DNA of 64,000 nt from DASQYE01 sp035537255 (GCA_035537255.1 DATLMN010000065.1:1-64000), one strand, 5' to 3'; positions 37,091 through 46,510 are shown, counted from the first letter of the stretch. Numbers and translations are program-made. The notes: generated by a model from the letters alone, not told the origin.

Positions 37091-38455
37091 CTAGAAATTT
37101 TCCAGCACGAGGAGCGCCGTTTCGCCGCCGCCCGAAGAGACGTTGCAGAGCGAAGAGGCCGAGAGACGCACCAGCGCGCCCTCTACACGGTTGAGAAAGA
37201 GGAAGGGATTGAAGTCTATAAACATCTCGTCTGTGAAGAGGCTGTCCGCCGTGAACATCGCCATGCGCGCTTTCTCGACCATGACGCGCTCCTGCACAAC
37301 GAAGGAGTTTTGGAGAGCGAGCCGGATGGCTTCCTCCCAAGCAGAGGTATCCGTCTCCCAGCCGATCACCACGCCATGACCGCCGTAATCGTCATTGGGT
37401 TTGATGACCAGACGCTCGCGCTCTTTCAGCAACACATCCAGAAGATCACGCTCCGCGCCACGGTAGGTCGTTTTACCGTCGCGCACGCGCCGCGTCCAGG
37501 GAATATGTTTAAGTATGCAGGCAACCTGCTCCGGCGTGAACAGATAATGGTACGCTGGATCGCTGAGGATGGCGAAGCCCGCCTTCTTGTGGGCCAACTT
37601 TGTGCGGAAGGAGTTAATCAGGCAGACCTTGTGCTCAATGTAAGCGCGCGCGAGCGGATGCGTCTCGTCGAACTTTTCCAGAAATTCATGAATAATGACG
37701 CGCTTGTAAAGAATATCTATCCGAAAATCTCCGGCGCGAAGCTCCTGGCCGTCGTATTCAAGAGAGCGCGGGTCTGCGATGATTGTCCTGTAGCCTTCCG
37801 CTTCAAAGTAATCTTTCAAAATCTCGAACTCGCTGGCGGTCGAGACGCCCTCCCAGTCGACGATGGCGATCTGCGCGTGCTCGCTCCTGTGGCCGCTCCA
37901 CTCGCGATAGGTTTCGAGCATCGCACGCAGTAGAGCTTGGTGCGGGCGCGGCAGCCAGTGTGCGCCGTGCTCTGCGAGAAACTCTTTCATGTGCGGTAGA
38001 CCAAAGAGCACCTTTTCAAGCTGCATCTGGTCGGCAATCCCCGCTGGGCTTTCGGCGTTGTATTCCAGAAACTGAAAATCCTCGCCGTCAAGATAAGCAT
38101 CCAGACGGCTGGTCACGCAAAGCGTCTGGTATCCGGGATCGAAGCGCGCCATTCTCTTTTCGCGCTCGGTCAAATCCAGCTCGTTCATCAGCGCATCATC
38201 CTGAAGCGCCGCGTGGGCCAACCGCTCAAAGGCTGCGGCGAGCGTCTCTGCGGCACGCGCGACGCGCGTGTACTGCGAGCGCGAGAGAATCAGCGGGCGA
38301 AGAAAGGGACACGTGGGGCGCTCGTCATGCAGCAGTCCAAGCTCGCGCTGCGTATTGAGCAACTGCTCGAACAGTGGTGGGCCAATCGAGGCATCGCGCG
38401 CGATGCGCTCGTCCAGCCGACTAACGGTTGAAGCAAGCTGCTTCGGGTTTGACAT
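37091..38455 (-). CDS. ATP-grasp-like protein (circularly permuted type)
   Basis: About 454 aa from the ATG at 38455 (GGAG about 11 nt upstream); a start 42 nt earlier is in frame but weaker. Motifs include FLEYNAESPAGI and VIKPNDDYGGHGVVIG, the nucleotide-binding glycine loop of ATP-grasp enzymes, and the C-terminal TDEMFIDFNPFLF acidic metal site. Such proteins ligate an acid to an amine or thiol, often in peptide or cofactor synthesis. The substrate is unknown. It is just upstream of the M16 gene on the same strand (about 165 nt), so the two may be linked. Confidence 0.75.
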   Translation of the reverse strand: MSNPKQLASTVSRLDERIARDASIGPPLFEQLLNTQRELGLLHDERPTCPFLRPLILSRSQYTRVARAAETLAAAFERLAHAALQDDALMNELDLTEREKRMARFDPGYQTLCVTSRLDAYLDGEDFQFLEYNAESPAGIADQMQLEKVLFGLPHMKEFLAEHGAHWLPRPHQALLRAMLETYREWSGHRSEHAQIAIVDWEGVSTASEFEILKDYFEAEGYRTIIADPRSLEYDGQELRAGDFRIDILYKRVIIHEFLEKFDETHPLARAYIEHKVCLINSFRTKLAHKKAGFAILSDPAYHYLFTPEQVACILKHIPWTRRVRDGKTTYRGAERDLLDVLLKERERLVIKPNDDYGGHGVVIGWETDTSAWEEAIRLALQNSFVVQERVMVEKARMAMFTADSLFTDEMFIDFNPFLFLNRVEGALVRLSASSLCNVSSGGGETALLVLENF

Positions 38456-38497
38456 ATTCGAAGGTCTCCAACGGGGGAGCAGGAAGAGGCAGATCAT

Positions 38498-38592
38498 GCG
38501 AGGCGACGGACGGTACTAATCTAACGGACTATGACGCTCTTGCTAAACCTTATCACAGAATCATCTTGGCTGCTTCAGCAATCGAAGCAAGA
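38498..38592. other. Intergenic region upstream of the ATP-grasp gene
   Basis: About 100 nt before the composite repeat at 38593-38768, between divergent transcription units. No clear promoter could be assigned. Confidence 0.35.
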
Positions 38593-38768
38593 GTGGTAGG
38601 TCAATTTGAATAATTGAATAAGCATTGCACCAGAGACTCACCACAGAGACACAGAGGACACGTAGATGACACAGAGAGTCAGTATCACTCAAACCTCCGT
38701 GCTTCCTCTGTGCCTCTGTGGTGAATGGCAGCTTTCATCACTCTCAATTTCAAATTGACCCACTACTG
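38593..38768. repeat. Composite family H hairpin within a larger inverted repeat
   Basis: The inner hairpin has TCACCACAGAGACACAGAGG and CCTCTGTGCCTCTGTGGTGA as arms. It is enclosed by an outer pair GGTCAATTTGAA (about 38599-38610) and TTCAAATTGACC (about 38750-38761). It lies between the divergent ATP-grasp and M48 genes. Confidence 0.75.
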
Positions 38769-38937
38769 AAGCGAGAGCGGCAGCCGTCTAAATTTCGGTG
38801 GCGGACGCCGAAGTAATAGTCTAAGATTCCGGCCAAGCGATTCCCCTGTTTCCCTCTTTGATGTCAGGCCCAAGGGTTTGCCGCTCCTGACGGCGAACCC
38901 GATTCGATAATCCGCGCAAGGGGAAGAATCTTAACTT

Positions 38938-40380
38938 ATGCTGAGACGAAAAAGCGCTGCCACGCTGCTCATATTTTTGTTGATCCTGACACAGCCTTCC
39001 TGCCGTAGTCTTTTGGGCGACAGAAGCGCCGAGAGCGGCAAGACTGCGAGCGGAAGACCCGCGCCGCATTTTAAGCCTGGCTTTAATCTTTTCACGCCGG
39101 AGCAGGACATGGAGCTTGGCCGCCGCTCTGCGCAGCAGATCGCGCAGCAGGTGCCGCTCCTGCGCGACGACAGAATCAACGGTTACATACAGCAGCTCGG
39201 CAAACGGCTCGCTGGAAAAGCTCCGGGCTTTCCCTTCACTTACCAGTTCGCCGTCATCGCTACCAAAGAGATCAACGCCTTCGCGCTTCCAGGCGGTTAC
39301 ATCTTCGTCAACGCGGGCACGCTCGCCGCCGCCAAAAACGAGGGCGAGCTGGCTGGCGTCATCGCGCACGAAATCTCTCACGTCGCGCTGCGTCATGGGA
39401 CTAACCAGGCATCTAAAGCATACGTCGCGCAGCGCGGCATAGACATCCTGCGCACCATCGCCGGCGGCAGCCAGAGCGCAGACGAGATTATTCAGACCAT
39501 CGGCGGAGCGGGCGCGAACATGGTCTTTCTCAAGTTCGGCCGCACGGCAGAGACGCAGGCAGACATAGAGGGCGCGCACATCATGGCCGACACAGGCTAT
39601 GACCCGCGCGACATGGCAAATTTTTTTAAGACTCTTCAGGAAAAAAGTCGCGGCCAGAGAGTGCCGGAAATGTTGAGCGATCATCCGGACCCGGGCAATC
39701 GCATCGAAAGCATCAACAGGGAGATGGCGAAGCTGCGCCTGAGCCAGAATCCCATACACAACTCGAACGAGTTTCAACAGGCGAAGGCTCTGCTGACGGG
39801 CGGAGGCGGCGACGGCGCACTCAATTCGTCGAGCCAGCCGACGCGCACTGGCCCAAGCGATCCCGGCGACAACAAACCCGGCGCGAGACCTACAGCGCCC
39901 TCCGCTTCTTTGCGCGAGTTTCAATCACCCGACGGCGCGTTCGCACTGCGCTATCCCGATAATTGGGATGTAGTGACAGCCGATAATGTGCAGATGATCT
40001 TTGCTCCGCCCGGCGCGTACGGACAAAAAGACGAAGCAGTCTTTGTCACGCACGGTCTCTTTGTCGGCGCGGTCGCGCCCCCTGCAAGCGATCTGGAAAC
40101 AGCCAACCGGCAATTTATACAGCAGCAGATTGAGATGAATCCTGATTTTCGTGTGCTGCGCGCACCTGAGGCCATCAACTTCGGCGGGAGACGCGGCTAC
40201 GCCACGGTCGTCGGCGGCCCATCGGCCATCACGGGCGTGATGGAGATCGACATTATCCACACGACGGCCACGTCGGACGGAAAATTGTTCTACCTGATCG
40301 CGATGGCTCCCGAAGACGAGTTCGAGACGTACAGGCAGACCTTCGAGCAGATTATCGCGAGCCTTCGACTGGCTGGATAA
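38938..40380 (+). CDS. Lipoprotein M48 metalloprotease with C-terminal PsbP-like domain
   Basis: 480 aa. Lipobox LTQPSC at the end of the signal peptide (about residue 21). M48 core with zinc motif HEISH at about 144-148 and the third ligand Glu in the later AETQADIEGAH segment. A spacer rich in Ser/Gly/Pro (about 285-325) leads to a C-terminal domain (about 326-480; SPDGAFALRYPDNWDVV) that resembles the PsbP/DUF1795 fold. Probably an outer-membrane-anchored periplasmic protease of the BepA/LoiP kind, in envelope quality control. Confidence 0.88.
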   Translation: MLRRKSAATLLIFLLILTQPSCRSLLGDRSAESGKTASGRPAPHFKPGFNLFTPEQDMELGRRSAQQIAQQVPLLRDDRINGYIQQLGKRLAGKAPGFPFTYQFAVIATKEINAFALPGGYIFVNAGTLAAAKNEGELAGVIAHEISHVALRHGTNQASKAYVAQRGIDILRTIAGGSQSADEIIQTIGGAGANMVFLKFGRTAETQADIEGAHIMADTGYDPRDMANFFKTLQEKSRGQRVPEMLSDHPDPGNRIESINREMAKLRLSQNPIHNSNEFQQAKALLTGGGGDGALNSSSQPTRTGPSDPGDNKPGARPTAPSASLREFQSPDGAFALRYPDNWDVVTADNVQMIFAPPGAYGQKDEAVFVTHGLFVGAVAPPASDLETANRQFIQQQIEMNPDFRVLRAPEAINFGGRRGYATVVGGPSAITGVMEIDIIHTTATSDGKLFYLIAMAPEDEFETYRQTFEQIIASLRLAG

Positions 40381-40424
40381 GAGCAGTATAATGAGAAACT
40401 GAGGAGGCTTTGATAAGCGCCACT

Positions 40425-40970
40425 ATGAATAAGCTAATTCTTTCAATCGTCTTTCTGCTTTTGTGTTACCCGGCGGTAATGGCTCAACCTGCTGATGTAC
40501 AGAAAACTGACGCACCCATATCGTTGCGCTTTGAATATGAGGATAAATGCGGCAGCCCTCTAGTTGAAAGTATGATTTGGTCATTGGTTGAAGGCACAGT
40601 TATCAAGGTCGTTGACGGTGATACCATCTTAATGCTGACGAAAGAGAATAAACGTCGGCGGATTGATTTAGCTGCTGTTGATGCATCTGCCGCAGATGAT
40701 GCTGCGCGCCGGATGCTTAATGAGCTTGTGTTGAACCGAGCAGTCAATGTGCTCGTTAATCCGAGCAACGTCAAATCCAAAAAAGTTTCCGGCGTTGTTA
40801 AGACAGTAGGAGCAGATGTCAATCGTGCTTTGATACAGGCTGGCGCAGCCCGTTATAAAGAACCAGCGCCATACAGCATGTCAAACCATGCATCTTGCGT
40901 TTATAGAATAACGGAGAGTGAAGCGCGGGAAGCAAAGCGCGGTTTATGGCAGACAGTTGTTTCCCGTTAG
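40425..40970 (+). CDS. Secreted thermonuclease-like (SNase) nuclease
   Basis: About 181 aa. Signal peptide MNKLILSIVFLLLCYPAVMA. SNase-like core with GTVIKVVDGDTILML (the VDGDT calcium/catalytic region), an altered catalytic Arg segment (RRRIDLAAVDA, usually RLxGIDAPE), and the C-terminal AREAKRGLW. It would hydrolyse DNA or RNA in the periplasm. A reduced middle segment and the missing GIDAPE motif make activity uncertain. The start is taken at 40425; a TTG at 40410 is closer to GAGGAGG (2 nt), and neither spacing is ideal. Confidence 0.78.
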   Translation: MNKLILSIVFLLLCYPAVMAQPADVQKTDAPISLRFEYEDKCGSPLVESMIWSLVEGTVIKVVDGDTILMLTKENKRRRIDLAAVDASAADDAARRMLNELVLNRAVNVLVNPSNVKSKKVSGVVKTVGADVNRALIQAGAARYKEPAPYSMSNHASCVYRITESEAREAKRGLWQTVVSR

Positions 40971-41040
40971 TCAGCTCGAACGAAGCGCGGTCAATCCTGA
41001 AAGACTTCAGTACCGGCGAGTGGCGTAATGGAAAAGAGTG

Positions 41041-42360
41041 ATGAGGAGAAAACTCATTTCAGCTTCTATGGCCGGGTTCTGTCTAATGGTTTGTCTAAGC
41101 GACGGCGCTTTACTCTCCGCGCCTCTCACACGGCGGAGCGCGCAAACCCTTAAAGAGAAGGAAGCGACAAAGCGCGACGCCTTTAATAATCGGATCGCAG
41201 AACTGAGGGCGCTTTACGAAGCGCATCAATGGTTCAAGCTGCGTGATGCTGTACAGGCAACAGATGCGCCTGTGTTTTATCGCGGCGCTGTCGCTGCTGC
41301 TTTTAACGACATCAAGCAGGCGGAGAAGAGTCTTCAGGCAGTCATCAACTCCGCGCCGCAAGCAGGGCTGGTATCCGAGGCGCGCGAATTATTGATCAAT
41401 ACTTACATGCGTGCGGGGCTTTACAGGCAGTCTCTCTCAGAGACCGAACAGGCGCGTGTGCTGAAGCCGAATGATAACGGCCTGAAAAACGCGCGCATAC
41501 TCTTCTCCACTTTCAGCCAATACCCGGAGCAGACTGTTTCAGCACGCCGCTTCTCCGAACTCCGCTACGCCATGAAGGAGGGCAATCTCTTTATCCCTGT
41601 GAAGGTCAACGGCAAGCAGGCCAGTTACATTGTTGACACGGGCGCAAACTTCTCACTGATCAGCGAGACGGAAGCCAAACGCCTGGGGCTTAACATCAGT
41701 GAGCGAAGCGGAGCCAGGATAGGCGATTCGTCAGGCCTTGACTTAGATTTTCGCGTGGCCGTTGCAGACCGCCTGACAGTGGGTCGCATGCGGCTCAGAC
41801 ACGTCCCCTTTTTTGTGATGCGCGACGATCAGCAGCCGTTTGTAGACCTTCCTGCGGGCGAGCGCGGAATCATCGGCCTGCCTGTGCTGCTGGCTTTCCA
41901 GACCGTGCGCTGGAATCGTGAAGGCAAGTTCGAGATCGGCTTTGCGCCGCGCGCGACGCCCACACGCAAATCCAATCTGTGCTTTGAAGGTCTACAGCCC
42001 ATCGTCGAAGCGGAGTTCCGGCAGAGCAAGATCAATATATTTCTGGACACCGGCGCGACACACACGCGCGCTCTGCCTCTGTTTGCCAGAGAGTTCGCCG
42101 CCTTTGTTAACGAAGCCGGAAAGAAAGGCTCGCAGCGCGTGACTGGCGTCGGCGGTAGTGTGGATGTCGAGACCATACGGCTGCCCGAATTGAGGCTTCG
42201 CATCAACGGCTCAGAGGTCGCGTTGAGTCCCGCCGAAGTGCTTTTGAGGGAGACTGCTTCCGGCCTTAGCTGGTCTCACGTCTGGGCGGGTATGGACCTG
42301 CTCAATCAGGCGCGCGTAGTGACGCTCGATTTCAAGTCGATGACGCTTACCCTTGAGTAA
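41041..42360 (+). CDS. Exported aspartic protease with two DTGA motifs (retropepsin-like)
   Basis: 439 aa. N-terminal signal (to about residue 27), a helical TPR-like region (about 35-160), then two aspartic-protease lobes: DTGANFS at about residue 199 and DTGATHT at about residue 336, each followed by the hydrophobic-Gly turn (IGLPVLLAF and WAGMDLL). Having both active-site loops in one chain is a pepsin-like pseudo-dimer, whereas single-lobe retropepsin-like proteins need to dimerise. Substrate unknown, probably periplasmic. An ATG at 41041 and a GTG three bases earlier are both possible starts. Confidence 0.8.
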   Translation: MRRKLISASMAGFCLMVCLSDGALLSAPLTRRSAQTLKEKEATKRDAFNNRIAELRALYEAHQWFKLRDAVQATDAPVFYRGAVAAAFNDIKQAEKSLQAVINSAPQAGLVSEARELLINTYMRAGLYRQSLSETEQARVLKPNDNGLKNARILFSTFSQYPEQTVSARRFSELRYAMKEGNLFIPVKVNGKQASYIVDTGANFSLISETEAKRLGLNISERSGARIGDSSGLDLDFRVAVADRLTVGRMRLRHVPFFVMRDDQQPFVDLPAGERGIIGLPVLLAFQTVRWNREGKFEIGFAPRATPTRKSNLCFEGLQPIVEAEFRQSKINIFLDTGATHTRALPLFAREFAAFVNEAGKKGSQRVTGVGGSVDVETIRLPELRLRINGSEVALSPAEVLLRETASGLSWSHVWAGMDLLNQARVVTLDFKSMTLTLE

Positions 42361-42550
42361 ATCAACTAGAGACGCGCGCCTGACAACTCATTCAACCCCG
42401 ACGCCTCTCTTAGCAAAGCTTTCATCATCTCCCTCTACTGTCTGCAAGAATGTTTTTTGCGCGGCGCGCGTTGCTTCAGGCGACACGTTACCACCGTCAT
42501 TTAATTAGACAAGCGTCAGAAAAATATTGCACCTCCAAGACTGCTTACTG

Positions 42551-42631
42551 ATGAAACTCTCCATCCTTGGCGCAGTGATAATACCGGTATGGCTGTTGCT
42601 CCTCTGCTTGCCTGAGGAGGAATTTATATGA
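42551..42631 (+). CDS. Possible 26-aa hydrophobic leader peptide overlapping the M48 gene
   Basis: ATG at 42551 with no strong ribosome-binding site. The product is MKLSILGAVIIPVWLLLLCL then PEEEFI. The stop TGA at 42629-42631 shares bases with the M48 start codon (ATGA overlap). The GAGGAGG ribosome-binding site of the M48 gene lies inside its last codons. It could couple translation or be chance. It is below the size of reliable gene prediction. Confidence 0.35.
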   Translation: MKLSILGAVIIPVWLLLLCLPEEEFI

Positions 42632-43569
42632 AAAGCGTGGCGCGTCTGAGATTATTATTCACCGTCGTTGCTGCTGTGCTGTTGTTGTCTGCTCTCACGC
42701 TGGCAATCCCGCAGCAGGATTCTACAAGAACGGATTGGACGCCGCCCTCTTCACGCAAAGCGAAGACGCCTTTTGCTCCCAAGCCATTCGGCGGAGACAA
42801 TATCTTCCGGGGCGAAGCCGAAGTTTGGCTGGCGGATGCCATCGAAAAACTGGAAGGCGGGATTTTTACACCCGTCGATGACAGGGCTGTCCCTGACTAT
42901 GTCTCGCAAGTTGGCAACTATCTTGTTTCGCACTCGGTCGCTCCGACAAAGCAATACAAGTTCATCGTCACTACGGATTGGATGCCGGATGCCATGACGG
43001 CCGGAGGCGGACGCATTTATATCAGTCGTGGAATGCTCGAACTGCTCGAAAGCGAAGACGAACTAGCGGGCGTGCTGGCACACGAGATTGCTCACGACGC
43101 GTTCAGTCATGCCGCCAGGACTGTCACGCGACAAATGTTCTGGATGACCGGAACGAGAAAAGTAAAAACGCCCGCTGAGGTCGAGGCTGCTCTGGAGAAA
43201 TTATGGACTGAATATCAGAAGAAACCGATAACAGCGATTGGCGAGAAGTTGTTAGGGTTCGCTCGGTTTGACGAGTTGGAAGCTGATCGCGCCGCTTTCT
43301 ACAACCTTTATAAAGCTGGCTATAACCCTTACGCCCTTGTCACTGTCTTAAAGCGAATGGCGCGGGAAGACAAGCAGGAGATGGGTCAGAATCAATACTA
43401 CTTGTATCAATTTCTGGTTCTTCTCTTCGGCAATCACCCGCCTTCCGCCCAACGCTCGATGGCTATTTCGTGGGAATCGAACTTTCTCAAAATGCCAGAC
43501 CGTGATTCTCGTCATAAAAGCGCAGCCTTTGATGCTATGAAGTTAAGAATTAAGAGTCTGCCGAAATAA
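42628..43569 (+). CDS. Exported M48 family metalloprotease
   Basis: 313 aa. Signal peptide about 1-29. Zinc motif HEIAH at about residues 152-156, third ligand in FDELEADRAA. Shorter than the M48 lipoprotein at 38938, with no C-terminal extension and no lipobox. GAGGAGG about 8 nt upstream fixes the start. It probably degrades misfolded or damaged envelope proteins. It ends 200 nt before a secreted NTR-like gene. Confidence 0.87.
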   Translation: MKSVARLRLLFTVVAAVLLLSALTLAIPQQDSTRTDWTPPSSRKAKTPFAPKPFGGDNIFRGEAEVWLADAIEKLEGGIFTPVDDRAVPDYVSQVGNYLVSHSVAPTKQYKFIVTTDWMPDAMTAGGGRIYISRGMLELLESEDELAGVLAHEIAHDAFSHAARTVTRQMFWMTGTRKVKTPAEVEAALEKLWTEYQKKPITAIGEKLLGFARFDELEADRAAFYNLYKAGYNPYALVTVLKRMAREDKQEMGQNQYYLYQFLVLLFGNHPPSAQRSMAISWESNFLKMPDRDSRHKSAAFDAMKLRIKSLPK

Positions 43570-43768
43570 ATTTGCATCTTCTGTGTCAAGGCAGAGCCCG
43601 GATGCTCGAACAAAGCGCCACCGCTCAAAGCTTGCCTTCCATGCACGGTTCTCAGATTTCATCCGGCTTGTCGCTTTCGTCTGGCGGCGGGTTGCCTCTG
43701 TCATCCGGCGCTGGCATTTTGAGCCTCACGCGGATAATCTTATCTCCTACAATCGATTGTTCGGGTGA

Positions 43769-45145
43769 ATGCTTATGAAAAGAATCTTCATTGTGGCAGC
43801 GCTCTGCTGCTTTTTCCTGATTCCTTCAAAGGGCTACGCGTGTAGCTGCGCGACGGGTGATCCGGCTTCCGAATTTAATGACGCGAAGGCGATCTTCATC
43901 GGACAAATGCTCGGCGGGAATGAAAAGTTGTCCGTGAAAGACAGCAAAGGCAAATCCCATTCTATCGAAGCCGGGGACGTGCGTTTTATGGTGGAAGAAA
44001 TCTTCAAGGGAGACGTGGCGGGCGAGACCACAATTCAGGTTGCCAGTCATAATGGTACGAGCTGTGGCCCTTATGGGCTCAAGCGTGGCGAGCGATACCT
44101 TGTTTACGTGTACAGCAGTGAGGAGGATGAAAAGATTCTTTACACGGGCGTTTGCACACGAACGGTGGCAGTTAGCAGCAACTATGCCAAAGAGGATTTG
44201 GATTTCCTGCGCAATCTTCCGGCAGCCGGAACAGGCGGTAATCTACAGGGAAGTATCTGGGCCGATCTGCGCGAAGGCGGAGCGACTCCGCTCCCGAACG
44301 TCAAAGTCAATATCCGCAACGCTGACAATCAAGTCATAACGGTGAGCACCGACAAGGACGGCAAATTTGAGTTGAAGAAATTGAAGGCGGGCAAGTACAG
44401 AGTCGAACCAGAGTTCCCGGCAAACTATACGAGTGAAAATGAATTTGCCGAAGTCAAAGTTGATGATCGAGGGACGGCCAGCGTAGGCTTTGAAGCCTAC
44501 ATCAACGGCAGAGTCTCAGGGCGCATTATTGATCGCGAGGGCCAGGGCTTCAATTCAATATTTCTTCATCTGGTCGGAGGGGATAAATCTGTTTACGGAC
44601 ATTCTACCGGCGAGGGCGGAGGTTTCGAGGCGCAGGGTATTCCTCCGGGAGAATACGTCCTGTACCTTGAAATGCATCACGCCGATTACCAAAAGAACAG
44701 AAACTTCTATTACCCCGGAACTTTTCAGCGTGAAGAGGCGACGGTCATCAAAGTCGGCTTAGGGGAGAAGGTTGAAGGGATAGAGTTTCTTCTGCCCGAC
44801 GAATTTAAGGTTCGCACCGTTGAAGGTCAGGTCGTGTGGGAAGACGGTCAGCCCGCCGCCGATGTGGAAGTAATATTGCTCTGCCCGGCCAGCGTCAAGC
44901 CGAATGGCTTTGTCGTTGAATTTACCCCGAACCAGACACAAACCGATAAGCAGGGACGATTTCGGATTGAAGGCTTGACAGGCGAATCCTACTGGATTGA
45001 AGCACGCGGATCAAAAGCTGATGGCAAAAAGGACGAATTAATTGAAGCACATTCGCCGTCAAGAAAAATTATCTTGAGTGAAAATCTGAAAAACATCAGC
45101 CTCGTGTTGTCTGAGAGAGGGTTAGCGGGTGGCTGCGAAAAGTAG
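43769..45145 (+). CDS. Secreted NTR/TIMP-like protein with carboxypeptidase-regulatory repeats
   Basis: 458 aa. Signal peptide about 1-24 ending GYA. The mature N-terminus begins CSCATGDPASEFNDAKAIF, the Cys-x-Cys start typical of NTR (netrin/TIMP-like) domains, with further cysteines (SCGPYG, GVCTRT) that would pair with it. From about residue 155 there are three to four beta-sandwich units of the CarboxypepD_reg kind (PLPNVKVNIRNADNQ, GRVSGRIIDREGQG, VEGQVVWEDGQPAADV). In animals such N-termini inhibit metalloproteases; here the role is unknown, and the neighbours are M48 proteases. Confidence 0.78.
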   Translation: MLMKRIFIVAALCCFFLIPSKGYACSCATGDPASEFNDAKAIFIGQMLGGNEKLSVKDSKGKSHSIEAGDVRFMVEEIFKGDVAGETTIQVASHNGTSCGPYGLKRGERYLVYVYSSEEDEKILYTGVCTRTVAVSSNYAKEDLDFLRNLPAAGTGGNLQGSIWADLREGGATPLPNVKVNIRNADNQVITVSTDKDGKFELKKLKAGKYRVEPEFPANYTSENEFAEVKVDDRGTASVGFEAYINGRVSGRIIDREGQGFNSIFLHLVGGDKSVYGHSTGEGGGFEAQGIPPGEYVLYLEMHHADYQKNRNFYYPGTFQREEATVIKVGLGEKVEGIEFLLPDEFKVRTVEGQVVWEDGQPAADVEVILLCPASVKPNGFVVEFTPNQTQTDKQGRFRIEGLTGESYWIEARGSKADGKKDELIEAHSPSRKIILSENLKNISLVLSERGLAGGCEK

Positions 45146-45187
45146 TTTTTCCAAAATCGTTGCTCGATTTATCAACCGGCTTTTCCA

Positions 45188-46510
45188 TCAAGAGTTTTGA
45201 GCTGTTGTGATGGCGACCGCTTGCTCTTTTTCCGTTTGCTCCGCCGTTGGCCCAAAGGGAAGCTCAATCGCGAAGGTCGAGCCCTCGCCCGGCTTTGAAT
45301 CGACGCTGACTTCGCCGCCGTGCGCGCGCGCCAGATGCTTGACGATAGCGAGGCCAAGGCCCGTCCCACCCACATCGCGAGAGCGCGAGTGGTCAACCCT
45401 GTAGAAGCGCTCGAAGATGCGCGTCAGTTGCTCCGAACGAATGCCGTCGCCCGTGTCGCGCACAGTGATGCGGTCACGCTCGGCCTTCTGCTCATGCCTG
45501 ATCGTGACCGTCCCACCCTCGCGATTAAATTTGATCGCGTTATCGATCAGGTTGGTCAGCATCTGTTCCAGACGACGAGGGTCTGCGTAGACGCTCACTT
45601 CTGTTGGGACTTCATTGTTGATCGAGACGTGCGCGGCTTCGGCACGCGCGGCGAGTGCAGTCCTCACGTCTTCCACCAGCGGGCGCAAGCTAACAGGTTT
45701 GGGATGAACCGGAGATGTTCCGGCCTCTATGGCAGATAGTTCCAGAATGTCTTCGATGAGGCTGCGCATGCGCTCTGCGTTGCGGCGAATTACACTGAGG
45801 AAGCGCTGGTTATTTTCCGTGTCGTTGATCGCTCCGTCTTCTAGAGTCTCGACGAAGGCTAGGATCGCCGCGAGCGGCGTGCGCAGCTCGTGCGAGACGT
45901 TGGAGAGAAATTCCTGGCGCACGCGCTCCAATCTTTCGAGCCGCGTGATGTCGAAGAAGACGCCGACAGCCCCGCGCGTCTTTATATCATCGCTTAAGTG
46001 CAAAGGAATGACGCGCAGGCTGAAGATTCTGCGATCTTCTGCCGCAAGCATCTCGACTCTGGCGTTGGCCTGCGTGTTCTGCTTCAGCGCCTCGGAAAAT
46101 GCCGCATGGATGGACGGGTTGCGCGTCAGCTCAGACAAGGCTCTGTCTTCGAGCGGGCCTTCGACGTGGCTGAAAATCTCAAGCGCCGCGCGATTCGAGG
46201 CGACCACGAGCATCGCTTGATCGACGACGACCATGCCTTCGCGCATGTTCTTCATCGTCGCTTCGAGCAGACGCGATGCGCGCTCGGCATCATCGACGGC
46301 GCTCCGGCCCTGCTCAAATACGCTCGAAGCCGCAACCCTTGAGCGACTCTTCTCATCCTGATTGCGAAAGAGCAGACGCCCGAAGGCGATGCCCGCGAGA
46401 ATGGCGCAAAGCAGCGCCAGCCCCGTGCGCAGATTCAGGGGATGCGTCACCAGCAGCGCCGCGACACCCGCACCGCAAACAAAAAGCGCAAACCACAGAC
46501 GAAGAGACAT
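45188..46510 (-). CDS. phoR: Phosphate regulon sensor histidine kinase PhoR
   Basis: 440 aa. Two N-terminal membrane helices (about 4-22 and 28-48), a PAS domain (about 95-190), the HisKA dimerisation domain with SHELRTPLAA (phospho-accepting His at about 207), and an HATPase domain with NLIDNAIKFN, DTGDGI and GTGLGLAIVKH. Senses phosphate status through the Pst transporter and PhoU and phosphorylates PhoB. Last gene of the pst-pho operon. The ATG follows a repeat and TTTTT, with no ribosome-binding site seen. Confidence 0.93.
   Translation of the reverse strand: MSLRLWFALFVCGAGVAALLVTHPLNLRTGLALLCAILAGIAFGRLLFRNQDEKSRSRVAASSVFEQGRSAVDDAERASRLLEATMKNMREGMVVVDQAMLVVASNRAALEIFSHVEGPLEDRALSELTRNPSIHAAFSEALKQNTQANARVEMLAAEDRRIFSLRVIPLHLSDDIKTRGAVGVFFDITRLERLERVRQEFLSNVSHELRTPLAAILAFVETLEDGAINDTENNQRFLSVIRRNAERMRSLIEDILELSAIEAGTSPVHPKPVSLRPLVEDVRTALAARAEAAHVSINNEVPTEVSVYADPRRLEQMLTNLIDNAIKFNREGGTVTIRHEQKAERDRITVRDTGDGIRSEQLTRIFERFYRVDHSRSRDVGGTGLGLAIVKHLARAHGGEVSVDSKPGEGSTFAIELPFGPTAEQTEKEQAVAITTAQNS

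Noticed and set aside
38821..39924. A long open frame (367 codons) on the minus strand opposite the M48 lipoprotein gene
   Set aside because: It lies almost wholly antisense to a well-supported M48 gene, has no recognisable domain, and its composition is that of a shadow frame in GC-rich DNA.
43570..43768. Short frames between the M48 and NTR-like genes
   Set aside because: About 60-68 codons, Ser/Gly-rich without a ribosome-binding site or any domain. They are taken as noise.
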